Below, piece after piece: positions 34,811 to 47,999 of a stretch of 64,000 nt of DNA; the stretch's first letter is position 1; each line of letters opens with the position of its first letter. A model generated the notes under the pieces. It worked only from the letters and a program-made list of their open reading frames with translations. It was not told the origin of the DNA and did no database searches. Location: the NCBI RefSeq assembly GCF_021347895.1, contig NC_067123.1:6205828-6269827 (forward strand), read 5' to 3'. Made by a program: the position numbers and the translations under genes. Origin of the DNA: Acanthochromis polyacanthus. Lineage: Eukaryota; Chordata; Actinopteri; Pomacentridae.

Positions 34811-36009
34811 GATTTAAATCCTCCGGAGCCTTCAGAACTTATTAATTTCTGTCTCTGAAGGAAATGAGTCGTTTTAGTGAAAACCACAGAATGGTGAGAG
34901 GATGGAGGAGCTGCACCCATAAATGATGGATTTAAACTGGTTTAAGGGACCTTTTTTTTTTTTTTGGGGGGGGGGGGGGATTTCATGTGATTTTGCAGAT
35001 TTTATGTTAAAATATCAGAAAAAGAACTGCTACAAATAACAGGCCTAAACTGTACATTATTTCTACATGAAATAAAACATGTATTTTTCTACATAGTGGT
35101 TTTTCGTTTGTTTGGTTTTTACTGTTTTTAAATAAAAAACATTATTTTACAGATATTTAGCATTATGTAAAAGAACTAAAATATATATGTTAAGGCTTGA
35201 TTTTTTGAAAAATAGTTTTTATGTTATTTTACAGATTTTCCCTGCTTTGTTAAAATACAGATAATATTTTGAAAAAAAAATAAAGATTTAGGAATTAATT
35301 TAGATGATGACCCCTAAAAACAACAATAGGAAATAAGAAAAGTAGAAACTAACTGTAAACAATGTCCACATCAAAAGGTTCAACACAAATTAAAGCTTTC
35401 AACAATTTCATTAAAAAGTAATAATTTATATGTTGACTGTAAAAAAATGAAATATATATTTTTTGATAAATAGAAATGTGTGCTTTTCCAGTGTGTGGCC
35501 ATAAAATTACACATTTAAAAAAAAAAACTGCATTTAAATCAGATAAAATATTTTACAAATAAATAGCATATTTGAAAGAAAAACATGTATATTACCTAAA
35601 ATGGTAAATTATTTTTTAAAAATTAAATTTTTCAGATCCCCCTGTTTTTTTAATGCAGATAATATCTAGAAATTATTTAGAATTAAAATATTGAGTGCAA
35701 ACAACAGATAATATCCATTAAACCTCCTCCAAAAATATTTATTTAGACTTTAATGAATGACCGTAAAACACAAAACAAACAAAAACAGACCAAAACCTTA
35801 AAGCCCACATCAAAAATCTGCATTTTTACAAATAATTGTTTTTGTTTGTGTTGTTTTGTTTTCTAATGTCTGACTGTAAAACAACAACTAACTCTATTGT
35901 ACACAAGTTTGAGCTAAAAACAAAACTTAAAAATTCATGTTATTTTATGAATTTAATTGAGATAATATGTATTAAACCACCCAAAAAAATATTCATTTAC
36001 AAGTTCACT

Positions 36010-36012
<3 letters not shown>
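34811..36012. other. AT-rich intergenic DNA
   Basis: It holds a T12-G13 homopolymer junction at about 34951-34980, then AT-rich sequence with many ATTTTACAGAT and CTGTAAAA words. This is the same word set as in the 48-52 kb repeats. There is no gene. Confidence 0.55.

Positions 36013-36079
<67 letters not shown>
36013..36079. repeat. (CA)n microsatellite, ~33 units
   Basis: An uninterrupted AC run of about 66 bp, long enough to be highly polymorphic. The 148-codon frame across it (35836-36282) encodes a His/Thr run and is a repeat artefact. Confidence 0.97.
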
Positions 36080-36759
36080 AAAAATCAGTCTTTTTAATAA
36101 ACAGTAATTCATTTACAGAATTATTAGAGTTAGCGTTAGAAAATGTACACAGTTTTGTTGTATTTAAATCAGCTAAAATATTATTTTACGGATCTTTTTT
36201 CAACATTTTTCTGGTGTCCCTGCTGCCAGATTTTGACTTTATTTTATTTTGTGTTTTTTTACAGTGTTGGTTAATGTCATGAGGATTCATCTGCTGGGGA
36301 CCATGAATGTTTTAGCTAAATATAATTAAATCCATCCTGTTTCTGTATTTCAGGCCTCAGTGTTTGTAGAAGTTGTTACCTCTCTGCTTTAACAGCATCC
36401 ATCAGTAAATCCATCAGTGAATCCAATAAATGGATTGGACGCCTGCAGACCTTTTTTTCCTGCAGGTCGGAGGTCAAACGGGCCATGAAAGCTTTCTGCT
36501 GCAAGAGCTTTTGATTTCTCAGCTGAAAACTACACTGTAAAAAGGAGATTCCACCTTAAATACGGCGAAAATCTGACAGAGAGGAGTCAGAAAAATATGA
36601 AAATATGTTTTGAAAAAGATGTGGAACATTCAGAAACTGTTTCAATAAAGAATAACATCTGCAAAATAAAGACATTTTTAGCTTATTTTAAACACAGAAA
36701 CAGTGGAATTATATGGCCACTCACTGCAAAAATTACAAATTACAGTTTGTAAACATACA

Positions 36760-37510
36760 GACCTTTAATGTGAAAGCCTACAGGTTTGGTCTGTTTTGTT
36801 TGTTTATTTGTTTTATGTGATTTTAGTAGTTTAACTTTTTTTTTTAAATCCTGGAAATTCTGTAAAATAGCTGTTAAAAAGTTTAGTTTTTCAATGCTGA
36901 ATCATTTTTTCTTTCAAGTGCCAGCAAATATCAATAAAATGATTTAAATACAATAGAAATGCTTTATTTTATTTAGTTAATTAAGTATTTTATTTATTTA
37001 TTCATGGTTACTTGTCGATTTATTATTATTTTATCTATTTACTTATTTTTATTTATTTATTTTTCTTTCACAGATTTTTAATGTCAGCTTTTATAGGTTC
37101 AGGTTGTTTTTTTTTTTTGTTTTGTGACTTCACTAGGTTAACTATTTAAAAATAAAACAAGGAAATTATGCAAAATTGCAGTTTACTTACAATCTACAAT
37201 TTTTCAGTTGTTAATCATTTTTTTTCTTTCAAGCGCAAGCAAACATCAATAAAGTGATTTAGCACTTTATCTTATTTATTCATTTATTTATTTTGTATTT
37301 ATTTATTTTTATTTTTTGCGGTACAGACTTTTAATCTCAGCGTTTACAGGTTTAGGCTGTTTTTTGTTTGTTTTGTGATTTCACTAGATTAATAATTTAA
37401 AAATAAAACAAGGAAATTATGTGAAATAACAGTTAATTTACAATCTACAATTTTTCAGTTCTTAATCCACATTTTTCCTTTTTCTTTCAAGTGCCAGTAA
37501 ATTCATTTCT
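36760..37510. repeat. three diverged tandem copies, ~250-300 bp each
   Basis: Shared order: ACAGACTTTTAAT-TCAGC, TTTACAGGTTTAGG, GTGATTTCACTAGATTAA, TTTAAAAATAAAACAAGGAAATTATG, CAATCTACAATTTTTCAGTT, TTTCTTTCAAG-GC-AGCAAA, and TTATTTATTTATT tracts. It belongs to the same dispersed word family as 48.0-52.5 kb. Confidence 0.7.
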
Positions 37511-37695
37511 CCTTAAAACAACAATGTATTGTATTTTTGATTTGAAGACTTTTGACATGGACAATATTTTAATTTTATTATAGTGAACATATAAATTAAT
37601 ACTTCTTATATTCTGAGATTATACCAATTGTTAGTAATAATTTTAAAAATGAGGAAAATCGAGAAAAGACAGCAGTATGTTGTGCAAAACAATTC

Positions 37696-37739
37696 CAGTC
37701 AAACTCTGTTAAAATGCTAATTTTAACAGAGTTTGACTG
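37696..37739. repeat. perfect 20-bp hairpin
   Basis: CAGTCAAACTCTGTTAAAAT is followed by a 4-base loop, GCTA, and then its exact reverse complement. It may be a palindromic core of a decayed fold-back element. No terminal signature is recognised around it. Confidence 0.85.
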
Positions 37740-38316
37740 TTTGTAACTGTCTTAAGCATTGATAATGTGGTGAATTCCTTATAAAAGGCGCCTGTCGCTA
37801 ACGTCTGTCCCGGACAATCAGGAAACAGTTTTTGTTTTCTTGACCATAACATGATTGATGATTTATTGATTGCTGACGATAAAGTGGCTCCTCAGGTTTG
37901 GCTCCTTTTAGTGGCATAAAAGAGGTCAGATAGAGTCCTGTAACTGAGGGAACAAGTCATCCTCAAGATTTATTCATCCAATTAAATATTCATTCATCTT
38001 TTCTCTATTCGTGTCGATTATGTCACAGTTCAAAATCCTAATAAATTCTGGTGAGAAATGCTCAGTTTGTTTCTATTAATAAACTTAAGAAGAAATGCAA
38101 AAATAATGGACCTGAAGAATCATTAAAACAAAGTTTAAATTAACAATTGAGACCATAAACTAATCAGGAAAATGTTGACAAGCTCAGTAAATCAAATGAG
38201 AAGCTGGATAAATTTCTAATAGACTTCAGCACAATCTGATGTCTTTTTCCAGTCAGAGGAGTCGCCCCCTGGTGGACGTTAGAAAGAATATAGGTTTAAC
38301 TCACTTCTGTATTGAC
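37740..38316. other. intergenic, no gene recognised
   Basis: AT-rich, short frames only, no repeat boundary before the Tc1 element. Confidence 0.5.
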
Positions 38317-38318
38317 TA

Positions 38319-39950
<1,632 letters not shown>

Positions 39951-39952
39951 TA

Positions 39953-41690
39953 TATGCACAATCCAATGTGATAACATCATAGGAAACAGCTAGCCAGGCT
40001 AACTCTGAAGCTAACAACCAGCATAAAGACACAACAACAAATAATCTCATTTGTTTCATTAAAAGAGAATTTGTGTAAAATTGGAGTTATGAGGTTTATT
40101 TCTTATCTTTGGACAATGGATGTTGGGTTGGTTATGGTACTTGTTTATAACTGGTTGCTATTGAACCCAATTTTAGCGTGAACTGTTGTTAAAATTCATT
40201 ATCAGACAAGCATGAGAGAGAAACTGCTGAAGACTTTGAATGAAATATTCCAGAGCTGGTCGCAGGTCATTAAGCGTCTCAGAAGTCTTTGTCATGGTGC
40301 CTTTTGCCAGCTAAACTCCCACAATGCTCTCTGCTTGTTAACATGAACTTCCTGTAATCTGAGTGATGCCTCCTCTGGTCTCTACTGTATTAAACAGTGA
40401 GAGGCTCCACCTGGTGGAACAAACAGGTACTACAGCTGATTTATAATACGTTTACTGGCATCATGCAGACGAAACAGGTTTTCTACATCTGTTGGAGCTT
40501 GTGGAGCCTCGGTACATCCTACTATCTAATTTACCCTGTAATATTACATTTACCCTCTATTGCTACATTTACCTTCTAACTCCACATTTACCCTCTGTTA
40601 CGATATTTGCCCTGTAACACAAGTTACTAGTTAATCCCTAGTTGTGTTTTTGTGCTAAGCTAATAGAAAGGGTGAGTGTGGAGAAAGTCAGGCTTCGTAG
40701 ATCTGCACATTCTGGAGGAAACAACAGTGTAGAGTTACATCTGAGCTATTTAAAGGCATGAAGGGATTATTTTCATGGAAAAATGGAAACTAGAAGATGG
40801 TTTTCAGAGGTTTAATCAATGACCAGAGAGCTGAAGATGCAGACTGATTCAGTTCCGTCTAAAAACAGTCAAAATAATCGCTGCAGCTTCCCTCCTCCTG
40901 AGAATTATCCTGCAATATGCGTTCACACAATATAACGAGTGACAAAGAGCTCTACGTAAGAATGAATGAGTTTTATCCTTTCTAATTAGCATCAAGCTTC
41001 GAGTTTTGGTCTAAACCGAGTTGACAAATCTCTTACAGTCTGAGCTGCTGCTGTGTTCCAAACTGCTGATTTAAATACAGTATAAATAATTTCTTGGTCA
41101 AACATTTCGTCAAAGAACAAATTAACTTTTATAAAATACTGATTTTTCATAACCTGGTTAGTGTCTGCAGCCAGGATGGAGAGAGCACTGGAGCATGAGC
41201 AGGTCGAAGCCAGAGGTCACGGTTAGAAAACGCTCCGGTGGGTTCTCTCTCCAAGCTCAGTTCCAGTGTTCACACTCGGTGCTGCTGTAAACGCCGCTCG
41301 CTGCACATTTAGAGGAGGGAGCAGCACAAAGCTTCAGGGACGCTTTAACATTTCTGACAACAAGCAAGAGATTCCTGCAGACAGACTGGTGAAGATCATG
41401 AACCTCTGCAGAGCAACAGCATCCAATTCCATGTTTTAATGCAGCTGTTTGGTGACGGATTGCTTGACTGACTAAATAATGAATTAACCGATCATTTGTT
41501 TTTGCCTCTCAGAAGACTTTAAGTCTCAGAGGATGTGTTTCTTTTGAAATATTTGCTTTAAAACCGAACTGGATCTTTGCCACGGGCAAATCGAACAGTC
41601 AAGACAACATCAACATTATAAACTGATGAGAAATAATGAAAATACACTAAAATAATATATACATATATAAAGTTAATGGTTTTATTTACG
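39953..41690. other. intergenic, no gene recognised
   Basis: Frames of at most 60 codons. Sequence at 41160-41350 is GC-richer but unassigned. Confidence 0.5.
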
Positions 41691-41699
41691 AATCATAAA

Positions 41700-41766
41700 T
41701 CCCACATCATGATACTGCCACCACTGTGCTTCACGTCATGATGCTGCCACCACCGTGCTTCACATC
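41700..41766 (-). repeat. two-copy Tc1 transposase-derived repeat
   Basis: CATGATGCTGCCACCACCGTGCTTCAC and a near copy just before it read on the minus strand as VKHGGGSIM and KHSGGSIMMW. This is the Gly-rich block of a Tc1-type transposase. It is a short relic with the same core word as the large array at 46.03-47.21 kb. Confidence 0.6.
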
Positions 41767-41799
41767 ATTTCCATGTTTTGTTGAATTATTAATAAGTAG

Positions 41800-42374
41800 T
41801 AGCCTAGCCGCGCTAGACAACCCACGGCAACGAATTTAATTCTCTGCCAGGGAGGGTCTAGTTACCCTCCATAAGGCTCGAGGCTGGATTCTCCTAAAAC
41901 TGGCCGGACCAATCACCATGAAGTGTAGAGTCAGAAGGCGGGCGTAACGAAGTGACGACAGAGGCGTGACGATTCTGATCGAAACTACCGGCGCACAATA
42001 AACAGTTATCTTTCGACTCGGCTTTGGCCACAGCCCTTAAAGATTTGAAGCTAAAATTCAACTTGAAAGATAAACAAAGGACGGCACTGAAGTGTTTCAT
42101 TGAGAAGAAAGACGTATTTGGACTTATGCCGACGGGATATGGCAAATCCTTAATATACCAGTTGGCTCCGCTGGTTGGGAAGCTAATGGGACTTAGCCAC
42201 AATCCGCCGGTGCTCTCGGAACTACGTCAGCCTATTCGTTGCGTTGATTGGTTGTATACCTACCCAATTGCTGCAGAGGGATTTGATAGACAACCTTTTA
42301 GCCCGCCTCCCTCCCTGTCGAGCTTCCCTAGACCCTTGTGCCGTCAGAAACATGGGTCTAGCATGGCTAGGCTA
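41800..42374 (+). mobile_element. 575-bp inverted-repeat element carrying a RecQ-like exon
   Basis: It starts TAGCCTAGCC-GCGCTAGAC and ends with the complement of TAGCCTAGCC-ATGCTAGAC. The 9-bp sequence AATAAGTAG flanks it on both sides (41791-41799 and 42375-42383), a clear target duplication (8-9 bp). The inside has upstream sequence and one exon-like coding segment (annotated separately) and no transposase. TIRs plus an 8-9-bp duplication fit several superfamilies (hAT, P, Merlin). The class is not resolved. Confidence 0.75.
42024..42215 (+). pseudogene. RecQ-type helicase N-terminal exon fragment
   Basis: The open frame reads ATALKDLKLKFNLKDKQRTA, then LKCFIEKKDVFGLMPTGYGK, then SLIYQLAPLV. 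This is the start of a RecQ-like DEAD/H helicase core, with the Q-motif-like KDKQ region and a Walker A loop (MPTGYGKS). Helicase motifs Ia-VI are missing. The frame runs on to 42383 without further similarity, so real homology ends near 42200. The expected ATG is replaced by TTG (42024). Carriage inside an inverted-repeat element points to a transposon-captured or transposon-encoded exon rather than a host helicase gene. Confidence 0.7.
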
Positions 42375-42383
42375 AATAAGTAG

Positions 42384-43352
42384 TAGTGTCAGAATGAAAA
42401 ATGTATTAAGATGTCAACATAAAAAAAACTGTAAATGTTGTATTTTATGAAATCTAATTCATTGTTTGACCATAAAATGACCCCATTTTAACATGTTTTG
42501 CATACTTTTGCTGCCAGATTTTTACCCTTTTTTGATGTTTTTTCCTCCCACAGTCCACTTATTGTAGCAGTAATTTCTCTGAAGGTATATTTTATTTCTG
42601 CAGCATTGAACAGCATTTCAAACAGCAAGGTGTAGAAATTAAGTTTTATAAATATATGGTAAAATTATAAAATACAAAACAAGTTTCTCAGCATTTGTGT
42701 GTCCTGTTGTTAGCAGTTAGCTGTTAGCTCATCCACCAAAAAGAACATTTCTCCTCTAAATTTTCTGAGGTGGTTTTATTTAAATGCCTGTAGGAGATTT
42801 TCTATTATATTAGAAATGTGGATTATAGAAGGTTCAATCATCTCTCGACCCTCAGATTTATCTGATGACACTTTAACGGCCTGAATTTGCAGTTTCTTCG
42901 TGCTCGGCTCGATGAGCTTCGACTGGCAGCTTCGTGCGCTTAAACCTCGTCTTCAGGCAATTAAAGAGCCTCGTCCTGCTGATGTGGGCGATAAGCGAGA
43001 CTGGACACGTTACTGCAGGCAACACTGCACCAATACAGGCAGACTTTCTCTGTTTCTTTATACGCAGCCCACAGTCTCATCATTGTTTATGCACTTTTGT
43101 CGTTTTCTTAAGAATGTGCAGCAAAATACAGAGCAAGAATTCAGTGTTATTGGAATGAACATAAATATGGTCATATGGATGATATCAGTGCAAAAAGAAA
43201 TACTTTAAGATGCCAAATAATTTATAAATTTGATGAAGGAAGTAGAAAAAATGACATATCTGTACTTTAATTTCTTACCAAATGATTCACAGTTATGAAG
43301 TTGAGGCATTTTTCATAATAATTACTGCTTAATGTTAAATAACAGAAGTTTG
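42384..43352. other. intergenic, no gene recognised
   Basis: A 102-codon frame at 42900-43208 has no recognised domain. Otherwise AT-rich and unassigned. Confidence 0.45.
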
Positions 43353-43354
43353 TA

Positions 43355-44876
43355 CACTCAACAAAAATATGAACGCAACACTTTTGTTATTGCTCCCATT
43401 TTTTATGAGATGAACTCAAAGATCTCAAACTTTTTCCACATACACAATATCAGCATTTCTCTCAAATATTGTTCACAAATCTGTCTAAATCTGTGATAGT
43501 GAGCACTTCTCCTTTGCTGAGATAATCCATCCCACCTCACAGGTGTGCCATATCAAGATGCTGATTAGACACCATGATTAGTGCACAGGTGTGCCTTGGA
43601 CTGCCCACAATAAAAGGACACTCTGAAAGGTGCAGTTTTGTTTTATGGGGGGGGGGGTCCGTCCGCTGCTCTTCAATGCCTGTGCAAAGTTGCTGGATAT
43701 TGGTGGGAACTGGTTCGCGCTGTCGTATACACTGATCCAGAGCAACCCAAACATGCTCAATGGGTGACATGTCCGGTGAGTATGCTGGCCATGCAAGAAC
43801 TGGGACGTTTTCAGCTTCCAACAATTGTGTGCAGATCCTTGCAACATGGGGCCGTGCATTATCCTGCTGCAACATGAGGTGATGTTCTTGGATGTATGGC
43901 AGAACAATGGGCCTCAGGATCTCATCACGGTATCTCTGTGCATTCAAAATGCCATCAATAACATGCACCTGTGTTCTTGGTCCATAACAGACGCCTGCCC
44001 ACACCATAACCCCACCGCCACCATGGGCCACTCCATCCACAACATTGACATCAGAAAACCGCTCACCCACACGATGCCACACACGCTGTCTGCCATCTGG
44101 CCATGAACAGTGTAAACCGGGATTCATCCGTGAAGAGAACATCTCTCCAACGTGCCAGACGCCATCGAATGTGAGCATTTGCCCACTCAAGTCGGTTGCG
44201 ATGACAAACTGGAGTCAGGTGGAGACCCCGACGAGGACGACGATCATGCAGATGAGCTTCCCTGAGATGGTTTCTGACAGTTTGTGCAGAAATTCTTTGG
44301 TTATGCAAACTGATTGTTTCAGCAGCTGTCCGAGTAGCTGGTCTCAGACCATCTTGGAGGTGAACATGCTGGATGTGGAGGTCCTGGGCTGGTGTGGTTA
44401 CACGTGGTCTGCGGTTGTGAGGCTGGTTGGATGTACTGCCAAATTCTCTGAAACGCCTTTGGAGGCGGCTTATGGTCGAGAAATGAACATTCAACACACC
44501 AGCAACAGCTCTGGTTGACATTCCTGCTGTCAGCATGCCAATTGCACGCTCCCTCAAATCTTGCCACATCTGTGGCATTGTGCTGTGGGATAAGACTGCA
44601 CCTTTCAGAGTGGCCTTTTATTGTGGGCAGTCTAAGGCACACCTGTGCACTAATCATGGTGTCTAATCAGCATCTTGATATGGAACACCTGTGAGGGGGG
44701 ATGGATTATCTCAGCAAAGGAGAAGTTCTCACTATCACAGATTTAGACAGATTTGTGAACAATATTTGAGAGAAATGCTGATATTGTGTATGTGGAACAA
44801 GTTTTAGATCTTTGAGTTCATCTCATAAAAAATGGGAGCAAAAACAAAAGTGTTGCATTTATATTTTTGTTGAGTT
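43355..44876 (-). mobile_element. second Tc1 lineage, degraded copy
   Basis: A 1522-bp element between TA dinucleotides at 43353-43354 and 44877-44878. Its ends match CACTCAACAAAAATAT-AACGCAACAC, with one terminal mismatch on the right. The arms are about 270 bp including AGGTGTGCC and TTATCTCAGCAAAGGAGAAG blocks. The transposase differs strongly from that at 38.5 kb, so this is a separate fish Tc1 family. A G-run at 43647-43656 and lost 3' coding sequence mark an internal rearrangement. Confidence 0.93.
43660..44578 (-). pseudogene. Tc1-type transposase, frameshifted and 3'-truncated
   Basis: The ATG at 44578 begins MPQMWQDLRERAIGML, followed by helix-turn-helix sequence (TRAVAGVLNVHFSTISRLQR) and FTDESRFTLF with the first catalytic Asp. 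A frameshift near 44100 throws the reading into another phase, where DGRQRVW, HGGGGVMVWAG, LQQDNARPHVAR (second Asp) and SPDMSPIEHVW (Glu, 34 residues later) continue. Similarity stops after NIQQLCTGIEEQ. The expected last ~35 residues are gone and unrelated or repeat-derived codons follow. The protein cannot be functional as written. Confidence 0.92.
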
Positions 44877-44878
44877 TA

Positions 44879-46029
44879 TAAACAGGATGTGCTTGGGACA
44901 ACATATTAGTGAGCTCATGTCTAAAAAGTGTAAAATATCTAACAGAACATGCATCCAAAAGAACCTGCAAGTTCCTATTTATTGGAATAATTACCACTAT
45001 TATACTATTTCTAAGTAGTATGATGACATTATTATTAAAAACACTGATGCCTTTGTGTTTAGAGATGAGTAAATGTGGAGGAAGCTCGTGATCACACAGT
45101 GCTACAAAATACGCCTTCACTGCTGACAAACAAATTCAGAAAATCATGACAGATCCCAATTATTTGCACATCCAAAGACTTTTAAAGCACAAGAAAAAAG
45201 AAATTCCAGCTACAGTTCTGCACATTTCAGCCCTTAAAGAAGTAATTTCACTCTCTTTTGAAGTATTTTCTTCAAAGGCAGCGGTGCTTAGACAAAAAGG
45301 ACACAAATGCAGACGTGACAGGTAGAACAAAAAAGTAAATAAATGAAAACTTACTGAGGGGGAAGCACAACCGTAGATCCATGGAGGAAAAAGGCTGAAT
45401 ACATGAATGAAAAGGAACACAAGTGGTGAACAGACGAAAACTGAAAGACGAAGAGACAAGATTTTATAACGAGACGCACATTTAGCTGAATGGATGATGA
45501 GATTCAGGTGAAAACACACAAAGGAAGGAGGTATAAACACCAGAGACACACAAATTTGAAGTAAAACACAAAGGAAGTGAGAGTTGACGGACACATAAAC
45601 AAACAGAGGAAGACACACAATGAAGAAAACAAGAAAAACCCCAAAGCATGATGCGACGTTTCAATAAATAACTGTCTGTATCTGCTTAAAACTACATTAT
45701 AGTGACTTAAAAACTGTCAATATGAACATGAACCTATTGTAGCAGCCAGTAATACTGTAATACAAAACCAGGACTGCACCATGTCAGAATAAGTAAGTAT
45801 ATATTAATAATTAACAGTTGTGTATCTTCGACTGCAGAGATCATTTCTATGATTTACTTTTGTTTTGTGGAAACTTACTGTAACCTCAACTGTGACTGCT
45901 ACTGAACTAATCCCAACGGTTACCCAAAGCTTCACCGAAATCAAAAACTGTAACAAACCAACAGTTGGGGCAGCAAAAAAAACTCATAAAACTGCTGTAA
46001 TTTTCCATGACTACATTCTTCATAGCATT
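44879..46029. other. intergenic, no gene recognised
   Basis: A 152-codon minus-strand frame at 45160-45618 is open, but its Cys/Phe/Leu/Ser-rich product has no recognised domain. It reads from an A/G-rich plus strand (AAACACACAAAGG-type words), so it is likely compositional. Confidence 0.5.
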
Positions 46030-47207
46030 TGCTATGATGATGCCACCTCCATGCTTTATATCAGGATGATGCCACCTCCGTGCTTTACATTGTGATGATG
46101 CCACCTCCATGCTTTACATTGTGATGATGCCACCTCCATGCTTTACATCGTGATGCTTCCACCTCCGTGCTTTACATCGTGATGATGCCACCTCCATGCT
46201 TTACATTGTGATGATGCCACCTCCATGCTTTACATCGTGATGCTGCCACCTCCATGCTTTACATCGTGATGATGCCACCTCCGTGCTTTACATCATGATG
46301 CTGCCATCTCCATGCTTTACATTGTGATGATGCCACCTCCATGCTTTACATTGTGATGATGCCACCTCCATGCTTTACATTGTGATGATGCCACCTCCAT
46401 GCTTTACATTGTGATGCTGCCACCTCCATGCTTTACATTGTGATGATGCCACCTCCATGCTTTACATTGTGATGCTGCCACCTCCATGCTTTACATCGTG
46501 ATGCTGCCACCTCCATGCTTTACATCATGATGATGCCACCTCCATGCTTTACATCGTGATGCTGCCACCTCCGTGCTTTACATTGTGATGATGCCACCTC
46601 CATGCTTTACATTGTGATGCTGCCACCTCCATGCTTTACATTGTGATGATGCCACCTCCATGCTTTACATCATGATGCTGCCACCTCCATGCTTTACATT
46701 GTGATGATGCCACCTCCATGCTTTACATTATGATGCTGCCACCTCCATGCTTTACATTGTGATGCTGCCACCTCCATGCTTTACATTGTGATGCTGCCAC
46801 CTCCATGCTTTACATTGTGATGCTGCCACCTCCATGCTTTACATTGTGATGCTGCCACCTCCATGCTTTACATTGTGATGATGCCACCTCCATGCTTTAC
46901 ATTGTGATGCTGCCACCTCCATGCTTTACATTGTGATGATGCCACCTCCATGCTTTACATTGTGATGATGCCACCTCCGTGCTTTACATCATGATGCTGC
47001 CACCTCCATGCTTTACATTGTGATGCTGCCACCTCCATGCTTTACATCATGATGCTGCCACCTCTATGCTTTACATTGTGATGATGCCACCTCCATGCTT
47101 TACATCGTGATGCTGCCACCTCCATGCTTTACATTGTGATGCTGCCACCTCCATGCTTTACATCATGATGATGCCACCTCCATGCTTTACATCGTGATGC
47201 TGCCACC
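46030..47207. repeat. 29-bp minisatellite, ~40 units, Tc1-derived core
   Basis: The unit CTCCATGCTTTACATTGTGA plus TGATGCCAC (29 bp) is repeated about 40 times. Variable sites are TTGT/TCGT/TCAT, GATGATG/GATGCTG and CCATG/CCGTG. On the minus strand each unit contains GTAAAGCATGGAGGTGGC, that is VKHGGG, the Gly-rich block of Tc1 transposases. 29 is not a multiple of 3, so no long frame exists. The array ends at CTGCCACCACATGATTCATC. Confidence 0.95.
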
Positions 47208-47999
47208 ACATGATTCATCATGATTCAATGTTGAAAAGGAGTAAAAAGACAAAAGTTGCTTTTTATAGCATCACATTTTCCTATTAAGATGTTCTGTTCT
47301 TAATAGGTCAACAGCAGTAAAAGATATATTTTTGAATGTTGTATTTCTGTGTTTAACAGAAGAAAAACATGAAATATGACCACTCGGTTGGCTGCAGCCT
47401 CAGACTCAGACACTGATGTGTTCTCCTGAGGTTTAACTGTTTCTAACCTAATCTCTCTGTAGCCACATCCTCTTAGTAATAAATAGGAAAAAGAGGGAAA
47501 TTCATCTGTCCAGCTCCGACATTAAGAGCAGCGCCGCAGTGAAATTAAAACTAACCACCGGGAGACGGCTGCTCCCATGAGATACTCTTCTAGTAACACG
47601 GCCGCTCTGTTGTTTATGATTTGAAGAGATTTGTCATTTCCTCCAGAGACGCTCTCCAACCAGCAGGCCTCCGCTTTATTTACGCCGGCCGGTGAAGTGT
47701 GGCATTTTACGGATCTGCTGTGAGGCCGGCTGGAGCTAAGAATAGCTGACGGGAAGCAGCAGCAGAGGCGAAGACGACGGTCCAAGGTTGGAGCAGGACA
47801 TGAGTCAGAGCTGTAGATTCTTACTGTACGACTGAGTCAAGCTGCGACTTAAAGCTGAGCTCCCTGCGCTCGCACTCAGCACTTACAGGATATTTTAGAG
47901 GAGATTTAAATAGGTAAATAATGCTGGGAAACCATGACATTTAAAGAACATTTGCCCTGAGAGCAGGAGTGCAGCTGAACTAAATCCCTCCACTAACAA
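47208..47999. other. intergenic, no gene recognised
   Basis: The stretch 47500-47800 is GC-richer and non-repetitive. The 87-codon minus frame there has no domain. It could be conserved non-coding DNA but nothing in the sequence proves it. Confidence 0.4.

Noticed and set aside
35836..36282. 148-codon frame with a His/Thr run
   Set aside because: It spans the (CA)n microsatellite, has no domain, and starts at a non-ATG codon.
42024..42383. Functional RecQ helicase gene
   Set aside because: Only the N-terminal part with Walker A is present, the start codon is TTG, later helicase motifs are absent, and it is enclosed in an inverted-repeat mobile element.
43627..44518. Plus-strand frames of 79-157 codons over the second Tc1 element
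   Set aside because: They are shadows of the minus-strand transposase remnants.
46030..47207. CRISPR-like array
   Set aside because: The repeat is a contiguous 29-bp tandem unit with no unique spacers, in a vertebrate genome.
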